Source: Nitrososphaerota archaeon (lineage in GTDB: Archaea; Thermoproteota; Nitrososphaeria; Nitrososphaerales; UBA183). Taken from it: a stretch of DNA of 5,044 nucleotides. How positions within the stretch are numbered: the stretch's first letter is position 1; the number at the start of each line of letters is the position of its first letter. The position numbers and the translations under genes were made by a program. Under the pieces are notes generated by a model. It did no database searches. It was not told the origin of the DNA and saw only the letters and a program-made list of their open reading frames with translations. Positions 1-4,626 of this stretch are shown piece after piece. Where the stretch lies: the NCBI GenBank assembly GCA_029785685.1, contig JAFLZE010000079.1, positions 1-5,044 of the forward strand. Direction: 5' to 3'.

Positions 1-54
1 CACGAGTTCGTCGACCGAGAGTGTATCATACTTCTTCCTTACTTGCTCGCTCAT
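1..54 (-). CDS. Partial second copy of the AAA+-like replication ATPase (5' end only)
   Basis: The minus strand from 54 downward encodes 18 codons, MSEQVRKKYDTLSVDELV, before the window ends. This matches the start of the 858-aa ATPase at 1595 (MSEQAKKYDTLSVDELV) with one extra codon and few changes. The upstream bases, including the GGAGGG Shine-Dalgarno and the ATGA start context, are also the same as in the full copy. Only the start is visible, so I cannot tell whether it is a full gene or a remnant. Unlike the full copy, it has no RHH gene in front and I see no clear TATA box close by. It may depend on read-through from gene B at 707-195, but a G/C hairpin lies between them. The function is inferred only from the paralogue. 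Confidence 0.7.
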   Translation of the reverse strand, partial: MSEQVRKKYDTLSVDELV

Positions 55-77
55 GCTCTCGACCCTCCCTCTTCCCG
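5..77 (-). repeat. Inverted repeat, left copy (RHH/ATPase junction)
   Basis: Bases 44-77 are the perfect reverse complement of 1572-1605 (34 of 34), and bases 5-36 that of 1610-1641 (32 of 32). The short part between them differs and carries one extra codon. The repeat spans the Shine-Dalgarno and start of the ATPase gene plus the DNA that, at the right copy, encodes the last RHH residues. Similarity stops abruptly at base 78. The inner edges of the two copies are about 1.5 kb apart. Confidence 0.93.
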
Positions 78-165
78 ATGTACGACTGCATCAAGTGCAG
101 GAGGGTGGCGGTAGTGATGTACAGATGCGTGAGATGATGGCCAAGGCGGAGTAGTAAGAAATGTG
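55..165. other. Short gap between gene B and the second ATPase copy
   Basis: This gap holds the end of the inverted repeat (to base 77) and then unrelated sequence. On the minus strand, the frame that encodes RHH at the other copy stays open here, but its translation upstream of REEGGSRA is Pro/His/Ser-rich and has no RHH pattern. This suggests a rearrangement breakpoint at base 78. A 19-codon plus-strand reading from 78 has Cys at positions 4, 7 and 17, but no Shine-Dalgarno, and I do not call it a gene. Confidence 0.6.
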
Positions 166-185
166 GGGGGGCTCGGCGGCCCCCC
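166..185 (-). terminator. G/C hairpin after gene B, possible terminator
   Basis: A 7-bp stem (GGGGGGC at 166-172 with GCCCCCC at 179-185) encloses a 6-base loop. It starts 10 bases past the stop codon of gene B on the minus strand and is followed on that strand by a moderately T-rich stretch (ATTTCTT). The position suits transcript termination or 3'-end protection. The T tract is weak, so termination is an inference. Confidence 0.45.
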
Positions 186-194
186 TGCGCTGTC

Positions 195-707
195 CTATCC
201 GAGGTATGGCGGTCTCGCGAGTCTGTAACTCTCGAGGTCGCCGAACCCCAAGAGATTAATTGACTTGTCAGTCTTGAAGAGCTTCCCCATCTTAATGATG
301 GGCAAACCTTTCTGGTCCTTGTTGGGAGCTACCGTGAATGTTTGGTAGACAACCCGGCTGGCTGAGTTGCTGTGAAAGACGAGGAAAAGGGATTGTCCCT
401 CCGGGTGACCCTCCTTGTTGCCAGAGACATGAATCTCTGACAAGCTGATCGCCACAAAGGCATCACACTGCTCCCTGTCGATGAGAAGCCTGATGTTTGG
501 CACTCCCTTGTCCTTGACGTCCGGGACGAGGACGTGATAATGCGCCACGTAGTCCGACGCGCTTTTGAATAAGGTCACGACAGTCGGACGGTGGTTCCGT
601 ACGGTTCTCAGGACCGAACGAGCGTTGCCAAACAGCTTCTCGACAAGCTCATCCGGATCTTTCGGCACGTGCATCACATACGGCGCAGTATAGACACGCA
701 CTTTCAT
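195..707 (-). CDS. Unrecognised conserved 170-aa protein (gene B, copy 1)
   Basis: I do not recognise this family. It is a 170-aa soluble protein without a signal peptide or membrane segment. The ATG at 707 is preceded by an A-run and GGAG only three bases away, a close but usable Shine-Dalgarno. A second copy lies at 4627 on the opposite strand, and over the 139 shared residues the two are about 70% identical by hand alignment. Conservation with many silent changes supports real coding. The best conserved blocks are residues 4-17 (RVYTAPYVMHVPKD), 51-64 (SDYVAHYHVLVPDV), 77-84 (DREQCDAF), 95-104 (SGNKEGHPEG) and 108-114 (FLVFHSN). The invariant His-Tyr-His at 56-58, Cys81 and the GHPEG loop could be a metal or active site, but this is a guess. 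It lies downstream of the 945-1388 gene on the same strand after a 237-base gap, so it probably has its own promoter. Confidence 0.88.
   Translation of the reverse strand: MKVRVYTAPYVMHVPKDPDELVEKLFGNARSVLRTVRNHRPTVVTLFKSASDYVAHYHVLVPDVKDKGVPNIRLLIDREQCDAFVAISLSEIHVSGNKEGHPEGQSLFLVFHSNSASRVVYQTFTVAPNKDQKGLPIIKMGKLFKTDKSINLLGFGDLESYRLARPPYLG
655..700 (-). repeat. 46-base perfect inverted repeat in the 5' end of gene B
   Basis: These bases are the exact reverse complement of 4628-4673. They cover about the first 15 shared codons of the two B copies with no silent changes, whereas silent and coding changes are frequent further into both genes. Copy 1 has two additional codons in front of the shared block. 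Confidence 0.93.
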
Positions 708-731
708 TCACTCCTTTTTTTGACGCCCGGA

Positions 732-746
732 GCAGGTCTCTCCTGC
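732..746. repeat. Small perfect hairpin upstream of gene B
   Basis: GCAGG (732-736) and CCTGC (742-746) form a 5-bp stem with a 5-base loop. It lies 25 bases upstream of the gene B start. It could be part of the B leader or an operator. It is followed on the minus strand by an A-run, not a T-run, so it is not a terminator for that strand. Confidence 0.35.
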
Positions 747-884
747 CCCTCGCGTCTACTAGTTCCACCGGACGGTGCGATTGTGTGAGAGGAGATTGCG
801 ACTCCGCGCAAACAAGCACAAGTCTCGTGAACGCGAAGACGAGCGACGCCACACCAATGTCGGTCCGCACCGTCCAAGTTCATT

Positions 885-921
885 CCGCGGGCAGGTATGG
901 TGAGGACCCCATTACCCGCGG
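885..921. repeat. CCGCGGG / CCCGCGG inverted repeat
   Basis: Seven-base arms at 885-891 and 915-921 are perfect inverse copies separated by 23 bases. The site begins 23 bases beyond the stop of the minus-strand gene at 945-1388, so it could be a 3' hairpin or a protein-binding site. No T-run follows on the minus strand. Confidence 0.4.
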
Positions 922-944
922 CGAAACATGAACACCAGGGGTTT

Positions 945-1388
945 TTACAGGTTTAGGGTTGGCCGAGCCCATACGACCGAGTCATGGCGCGGGTTCTCCT
1001 GTAAGCTCACCTCGCTAATCTCTAGCCACACCTGCCTGCTGGGTTCGTCAATCTTCGTGGTGAACCGCAACTGCGCCTCTGGCGGTCGTCTGTTTAGGAC
1101 CACCGTTTTATCTTCAATCAACCCTTCCGTCTTGCCTGTAACCCTCCTATTGATTGAACTAACCTTTCCCCTGGACTCCATGAACACCATCGAACCGTCT
1201 CGGCCCACGCCAGCATGAAAGTGGGAACCTGCTTTGTCCTTCCTTCCGCCTACGATATCAAAATATTCTTCACCTCTCCTCCTGTCCTTGACTACCCTGA
1301 CCTTTGCCCAGTAATTCACTGTCTCTCGTTTGACTTTGCCTGGAATGAGTCTGAAAGACGCATCGACTTTGACCTTACCTTCGCTCAA
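945..1388 (-). CDS. Unrecognised basic protein of about 147 aa, divergent from the RHH operon
   Basis: I do not recognise this protein. The minus-strand frame stays open far upstream, but the part above about 1440 is only the antisense of the RHH gene, so the start lies between 1433 and 1388. I favour TTG at 1388, giving MSEGKVKVDASFRLIPGKVK..., because it sits about 31 bases from the centre of the symmetric TATA box at 1416-1422 and would be almost leaderless. TTG at 1403 and GTG at 1433 are alternatives. The protein is hydrophilic and rich in Lys/Arg with alternating hydrophobic residues, suggesting a beta-rich fold. It contains a SHFHAG motif followed by VGRDGSMVFMESRGK. There is no signal peptide or membrane segment. 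It shares the promoter region with the RHH gene and may be under its control. Confidence 0.65.
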   Translation of the reverse strand: MSEGKVKVDASFRLIPGKVKRETVNYWAKVRVVKDRRRGEEYFDIVGGRKDKAGSHFHAGVGRDGSMVFMESRGKVSSINRRVTGKTEGLIEDKTVVLNRRPPEAQLRFTTKIDEPSRQVWLEISEVSLQENPRHDSVVWARPTLNL

Positions 1389-1415
1389 TACCTCGCCTAA
1401 CAATGTCGGACTCGC

Positions 1416-1422
1416 TTTTAAA
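1416..1422 (+). promoter_or_regulatory. TATA box, probably used in both directions
   Basis: TTTTAAA is centred 24 bases before the RHH ATG at 1443, so transcription would start at or beside the start codon and give a leaderless mRNA, as is common in archaea. No Shine-Dalgarno precedes this ATG, which agrees. The motif reads TTTAAAA on the other strand, where a transcript would begin near 1393, about 5 bases before the proposed TTG at 1388. I see no clear BRE on either side. Confidence 0.55.
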
Positions 1423-1426
1423 GAAC

Positions 1427-1445
1427 CATACACATATGGTGTATG
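1427..1445. promoter_or_regulatory. Palindromic operator over the RHH start codon
   Basis: CATACAC (1427-1433) and GTGTATG (1439-1445) are perfect 7-base inverted arms around ATATG, with the right arm ending exactly on the G of the RHH ATG. The site covers the predicted transcription start just after the TATA box. RHH proteins bind such short palindromes as dimers of dimers, and operator overlap with their own promoter is common, so autorepression is likely by inference. Confidence 0.6.
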
Positions 1446-1598
1446 AGAAAAGACAACACCGATAGGACCACGGTCGAGGTCTCGAAGACACTGGCCGCGG
1501 AGGTTAGAAGGGCCGCGCCGTTCACAAACGTCTCGGCATTCACCAGAGCGGCAATCAAGGAGAAGCTCGAGCGGGAAGAGGGAGGGTCGAGAGCATGA
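1443..1598 (+). CDS. Small ribbon-helix-helix (CopG/Arc-type) transcription regulator
   Basis: This 51-aa protein fits the RHH fold. It has a short basic N-terminus, a strand TTVEVS (residues 9-14), helix one KTLAAEVRRAAP (15-26), a turn FTNVS (27-31) and helix two AFTRAAIKEKLEREE (32-46), then a short GGSRA tail. In this fold the strand pair of the dimer reads the DNA major groove. An in-frame TAA at 1419 leaves ATG 1443 as the only good start, and it has no Shine-Dalgarno, matching a leaderless message. The stop overlaps the ATPase start as ATGA, so the two are translationally coupled. A palindrome covers its own start codon, which points to autoregulation of the operon. In plasmids such proteins often control copy number or partition, but that role is inferred here. 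Confidence 0.85.
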   Translation: MRKDNTDRTTVEVSKTLAAEVRRAAPFTNVSAFTRAAIKEKLEREEGGSRA

Positions 1599-1641
1599 GC
1601 GAGCAGGCAAAGAAGTATGATACACTCTCGGTCGACGAACT
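1572..1641 (+). repeat. Inverted repeat, right copy (RHH/ATPase junction)
   Basis: This is the partner of 5-77. It contains the last codons of RHH (REEGGSRA and stop), the GGAGGG Shine-Dalgarno at 1581-1586, and the first codons of the ATPase. The two perfect blocks are 34 and 32 bases long. Confidence 0.93.
1581..1586 (+). promoter_or_regulatory. Shine-Dalgarno of the ATPase gene
   Basis: GGAGGG lies 8 bases before ATG 1595, inside the RHH coding sequence, and fixes this ATG as the start. The same site is kept in front of the partial copy on the left. Confidence 0.75.
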
Positions 1642-4171
1642 GGTAGAGGTAACAGCTAAGCATGCACAAGCAGGTCATGCCACCCCGGTTTCTCTTTTCT
1701 GGACAGGGGACAAGGACGAGGCGGACAGGCTGATCAGCGAGTCAGAGGCGGCCTGGAATGAAGAGGAGAACGAGCTCGCGAAGGCTGCCATGAAGTTCTC
1801 ACACGAGGAACGAATAGCCGCGAGGCAAAGGTTCGAGAAGAAACGGGCAGAGGAGGAAAGGTTGGAGCAGAAGCGTAAGGCGAGAGAGCTCATACACGAG
1901 AAGATCGCTATGCCGATGGGCCCGGGAGAGGAGGCTCAGGAAAACGAGAAAAGGCTCGACAAGTACATCGCTTCGCGAGCCGCGCTAGTCGCTAGCCAAC
2001 ACAAAGCAACCACGACTAGCTCGAAGAAGGAGATTGTCCTGAGTATTGACGACATTGCGAACTACGACAAGGAGCTATCACAATACCTTGTCGTCAACAC
2101 GGAACGTGCGCGTGCCCTCGTCAAGAAATGCCTCCTGAAGGGGTACATGCTTGAAGACTTCGTTATCCGCATCGTTGGTTTGCCTTACCTGTACTTCCTT
2201 GACTCGATCAAGTTCAACGCGGTCTGCGAAGACTGTCGTAGCTACTCGAAGAAACCCAGCTCTAAGCTGCACATCGAGGTCTGGAAGGTCGGCGAGAAGC
2301 TCGCTTTCATTCGACTTGCCGACGAGGACGACATGGGGCATTCGTTTGCTCCATCCCAGGTTTTCAAACCTGGAATTATGGTGCGCGAAGATCTCATAGA
2401 GTATCTCGCTTCGCTCGACGGCCACCTAGTGCCGCGTGTCCTGAAGGTTGTAGGTGAGTACTTCACTGATGCCCCCCGACCCATCAACATCGCCGCAGGG
2501 ACCGCAAACTATTATCCCGATGCCCAAGCGTGGCTTCAGGACCAAGCTCTAATCGCCCGCATCGAAGACGCAATCGTAGCACCAAAATCAAAGAAACCTC
2601 TACTCGGTGAGAACGACAACGCACTCCAGCTGCTTCTCACTCTCCTTGCAAAGGGGTCAGTAGAAGTTAGAGGACAGACGGCAGCTGGTAAGAACACGCT
2701 GGCTGAGGCTGTGCTATCAGTATTCCCCAGGACCGACTGGGTGAAGGTCGGGGGCCTCACGGACAAGTCCCTTCGCTACCTCGATGAGAACGTGAAGATA
2801 CTATACGTGACTGAACGGCGTGGTATGGAGTCAGGCGTACGAGGTGAAGAGACTACTTCCGAGTACGACGCGAAGCTCGGCATCTCAGAAGGAGAAATCA
2901 CGGTTGCCGTCACGGAGAAGGACACGGAGACCGGGCAGCTCCACACCTCATTCAGGAGGGTCAGCATTGAGAGCTTTATTTGGACGACTACTGAAATTGC
3001 AGCCCCGCCCGAGCTGGAGAACAGGATCTCGGCGGTCTATGTCCGTGATGATACCGAACAGAACGCCCTAGTGAGGGACAAGCAGCTAGAACTCGCCACG
3101 AGGCTGCCCTGGGAACTGGTGGACCAGGCACCCGCAAGAGCTACAGCCGCGAGCTGCTTGGAACTCGTGAGGAAAGAAGCACCCCAGGCGGTGATAGTCC
3201 CCTACTCGTCCGCCTTGAGGCAAATCCTCCTGAAGGAGAACTCTATTGTGAGGCGCAACACCCCGAAGATCCTCAATCTGATCAAGGCATGCACCCGCCT
3301 CTACTACAAGCAGAGACAGACGATAGAAGGGCCGAACGGAGAGAAGGTGCTGGTGGCAGACCTTCTGGACTTGGCTCTCGTCCTTTCAATAACACACAGA
3401 AGCATGGCATCGACCCTTTCAGCGGTGCCTGAGAAGGCAGGGGTAGTCCTCGGGATCATCCGGGCAATACAGCCCGAAGCCGAGATCACGATTGAGAACG
3501 TGAGATTGAACGTAGGTGACAAAGCACCCCGGATCGGAAACATGAAGAACATACGGGCAGCTTTCGGGGTACTGAAAGAGCTCGGTCTCATCATCGAGAC
3601 TGGTGAGAGAAAGGGACGCGGCGGCGCAAAGATATACGCCCTCAACCCTGACACAACGTCCACCCTCGTAATCGACGTACAGAAGATACTGTCAGATGCC
3701 AGCCTGGCCCAGGACGCCTGGAAGGCCACCCAGACCCCCCAGTTGGACAGCCAACTCCCGAACTTTTCCGAACTTTCCCAAGAGACCTCGACGACATTTT
3801 TGGAGGTTGGAAAAGTTCCCCAAGACAATGAGACGAAGAAGATTTTGGAACTTTCTAACTTTGCCGAACTTTCCCTTCCTAAACCAGGAAATGAAAAAAT
3901 CAGTGACAACATCTCTCCGGGAACCCCCGAAAACAAAGAAAAGTTCGAAAAGTTAGAAAAGTTCGAGAAATGCCCGGTCCCTGGCTGTCCTTCGGGGTCG
4001 GTCCCTAAGGAATTACTGGAGGATCATCTGGTTGCGGCTCATCCGGCCGCCGTTGGTATAACCGTAGAGGTAGGCTGTCCCATCCTTGGATGCTCGATTA
4101 GGGTTCCCCACTCACAGCTTCGAGTCCACCTTGCATTTCATCAAGGCTGTAAGGAGGTCCTGCCGGCATGA
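1595..4171 (+). CDS. AAA+-like P-loop replication ATPase/helicase with winged helix and two C2H2 zinc fingers
   Basis: This 858-aa protein is probably the replication initiator or helicase of the element. Residues about 50-108 are a charged helical, coiled-coil-like segment. Residues 140-340 are unassigned, with one CEDC pair (211-214). The ATPase core starts at Walker A GQTAAGKN (360-367, Lys366), with Asn where Ser or Thr is usual. It continues with GGLTDKSLRYL (386-396), Walker B ILYVTE (402-407), SEGEITVAVTEK, a sensor-1-like FIWTTTE (461-467) and LENR with a possible arginine finger (Arg477). This order resembles helicases fused to primases in phages and plasmids, but I see no primase domain. 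A possible winged helix lies near 625-685. A low-complexity linker with NFSELS, NFAELS and KFEKLEKFEK leads to fingers C793-x4-C-x12-H-x4-H816 and C828-x4-C-x11-H-x3-H849. The start overlaps RHH and the stop overlaps the next gene. Confidence 0.8.
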   Translation: MSEQAKKYDTLSVDELVEVTAKHAQAGHATPVSLFWTGDKDEADRLISESEAAWNEEENELAKAAMKFSHEERIAARQRFEKKRAEEERLEQKRKARELIHEKIAMPMGPGEEAQENEKRLDKYIASRAALVASQHKATTTSSKKEIVLSIDDIANYDKELSQYLVVNTERARALVKKCLLKGYMLEDFVIRIVGLPYLYFLDSIKFNAVCEDCRSYSKKPSSKLHIEVWKVGEKLAFIRLADEDDMGHSFAPSQVFKPGIMVREDLIEYLASLDGHLVPRVLKVVGEYFTDAPRPINIAAGTANYYPDAQAWLQDQALIARIEDAIVAPKSKKPLLGENDNALQLLLTLLAKGSVEVRGQTAAGKNTLAEAVLSVFPRTDWVKVGGLTDKSLRYLDENVKILYVTERRGMESGVRGEETTSEYDAKLGISEGEITVAVTEKDTETGQLHTSFRRVSIESFIWTTTEIAAPPELENRISAVYVRDDTEQNALVRDKQLELATRLPWELVDQAPARATAASCLELVRKEAPQAVIVPYSSALRQILLKENSIVRRNTPKILNLIKACTRLYYKQRQTIEGPNGEKVLVADLLDLALVLSITHRSMASTLSAVPEKAGVVLGIIRAIQPEAEITIENVRLNVGDKAPRIGNMKNIRAAFGVLKELGLIIETGERKGRGGAKIYALNPDTTSTLVIDVQKILSDASLAQDAWKATQTPQLDSQLPNFSELSQETSTTFLEVGKVPQDNETKKILELSNFAELSLPKPGNEKISDNISPGTPENKEKFEKLEKFEKCPVPGCPSGSVPKELLEDHLVAAHPAAVGITVEVGCPILGCSIRVPHSQLRVHLAFHQGCKEVLPA
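3759..3965. repeat. Iteron-like AACTTT/AAAGTT cluster inside the ATPase gene
   Basis: Nine AACTTT-type hexamers lie in about 205 bases. Five read AACTTT on the plus strand (from 3761, 3771, 3849, 3857, 3867) and four read AAAGTT (about 3812, 3940, 3949, 3958). The block AACTTTTCCGAACTTTCCC at 3761-3779 recurs at 3857-3875 with one mismatch, and GAAAAGTT[C/A] occurs three times in tandem with a 9-base period at 3938-3964. They encode the disordered linker before the zinc fingers. I noticed no similar cluster elsewhere in the window. Confidence 0.8.
4152..4158 (+). promoter_or_regulatory. Shine-Dalgarno of the small zinc-finger gene
   Basis: AGGAGGT lies 9 bases before ATG 4168 inside the end of the ATPase gene. 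It is the strongest ribosome binding site in the window and supports this start despite the gene overlap. Confidence 0.8.
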
Positions 4172-4410
4172 CCCGCCAGGTCTGGGCCCCCAAGGCTCTG
4201 ATTCAGCGCCTGGATGGGGAATGGGTCGTCATTTGCCCTCTGAAGGGGGCGGGCTGCCCCCACCCCTATCCTTTCGCCGAGTTCTGGGACCAGCATGTGG
4301 CTGGGTGCCACAGGGACGTAGTGTTTCATTGGGCTGCTGGGGGGAAGCCGGTGTACCGGTACGCAGTAGCGGGCCGTCGGGACTCTCATAGTTATCATGA
4401 CTCGTTATAA
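4168..4410 (+). CDS. Small C2H2-type zinc-finger protein
   Basis: This 80-aa protein has one zinc-finger pattern, C23-x6-C30-x12-H43-x4-H48, in the segment CPLKGAGCPHPYPFAEFWDQ followed by HVAGCH. The rest is Trp- and Arg-rich with a His-rich tail and no membrane segment. The spacing between the cysteines is longer than in the two fingers at the end of the preceding ATPase (x4), but the x12-H-x4-H half matches its first finger, so it may derive from that finger. Its ATG overlaps the ATPase stop as ATGA, with a strong Shine-Dalgarno, so it is made with the ATPase. It may bind DNA or bridge the ATPase to another partner. Small zinc-finger proteins of this kind are frequent in archaeal viruses and plasmids, but the exact role here is unknown. 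Confidence 0.75.
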   Translation: MTRQVWAPKALIQRLDGEWVVICPLKGAGCPHPYPFAEFWDQHVAGCHRDVVFHWAAGGKPVYRYAVAGRRDSHSYHDSL

Positions 4411-4510
4411 GCAACGTCACATTTGTATGCTGTCCAAAGTAGGACGCTCGCAAACAAACCACCCGTTTCTGGGGTAGCTTATTTTCTGCCCTATTCACCG
4501 TTTCCGGTCG

Positions 4511-4533
4511 TTTTTTGCCGTCAGTCATGACGG
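4511..4533 (+). terminator. T6 tract with adjoining palindrome, possible operon terminator
   Basis: TTTTTT at 4511-4516 follows other T-rich patches (near 4480-4485 and 4500), the pattern of archaeal intrinsic terminators. Next to it CCGTCA and TGACGG (4518-4523, 4528-4533) form a 6-bp inverted repeat around GTCA. The palindrome follows the T tract on the plus strand, so it may instead be a binding site or act for the other strand. Confidence 0.4.
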
Positions 4534-4570
4534 TGACCATATTTTCGGTTGCCAGTTCGACAGCCAACGA

Positions 4571-4576
4571 CTTTTA
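4571..4576 (+). promoter_or_regulatory. Possible TATA element of gene B'
   Basis: CTTTTA would place a transcription start near 4600, giving a leader of about 27 bases that contains the Shine-Dalgarno of B'. The match is weak. Confidence 0.3.
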
Positions 4577-4610
4577 CGGGATTGTTAGGCGTCCCACTTG
4601 GACAAAAATT

Positions 4611-4617
4611 GGAGAGG
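4611..4617 (+). promoter_or_regulatory. Shine-Dalgarno of gene B'
   Basis: GGAGAGG lies 9 bases before ATG 4627 and decides this start. Gene B on the other strand lacks this spacing, so the upstream regions of the two copies differ although their first codons are identical. Confidence 0.65.
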
Positions 4618-4626
4618 CAAATTAAC

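Larger units (their letters stand above)
708..944. other. Non-coding gap with clustered inverted repeats
   Basis: No convincing gene lies in these 237 bases. They hold the leader of gene B, the small hairpin at 732-746, a 10-bp inverted repeat (GGACGGTGCG at 770-779 with CGCACCGTCC at 866-875, 86 bases apart) and a 7-bp palindrome pair (885-891 and 915-921). I see no clear TATA box for gene B. The cluster may be regulatory, may encode a structured RNA, or may be an origin, but there are no direct iterons or AT-rich unwinding tract to support an origin. Confidence 0.5.
4411..4626. other. T-rich gap between the operon end and gene B'
   Basis: These 216 bases hold no convincing gene. The first half has several T-rich patches that could end the operon transcript, and the second half carries the likely promoter and leader of B'. 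The base composition is visibly more AT-rich than in the coding parts. Confidence 0.55.

Noticed and set aside
78..137. Plus-strand 19-codon reading with Cys at positions 4, 7 and 17, like a broken zinc ribbon
   Set aside because: It has no Shine-Dalgarno or promoter, lacks the fourth ligand, and lies at a rearrangement breakpoint.
649..870. Minus-strand open frame of 73 codons over the gap before gene B
   Set aside because: It needs a GTG start without a Shine-Dalgarno, overlaps the well supported gene B in another frame, and shows no recognisable domain.
928..1218. Plus-strand open frame of 96 codons opposite the 945-1388 gene
   Set aside because: It is antisense to a better protein frame, has no Shine-Dalgarno, and its composition (Ser/Thr/Leu-rich) is typical of a shadow frame.
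1389..1625. Upstream extension of the minus-strand gene to 1625
   Set aside because: Most of this stretch is the antisense of the RHH gene and the ATPase start, so the real start is placed between 1433 and 1388.
3304..3936. Minus-strand open frame of 210 codons inside the ATPase gene
   Set aside because: It is fully antisense to the winged-helix and linker part of a clearly coding frame, with no start signals and Ser/Phe-rich composition.
3759..3965. CRISPR array
   Set aside because: The repeats are only 8-10 bases, irregularly spaced, in both orientations and inside a coding frame.
4229..4567. Minus-strand open frame of 112 codons over the 4411-4626 gap
   Set aside because: It starts at TTG without a Shine-Dalgarno, and its second half is the low-complexity antisense of the zinc-finger gene.
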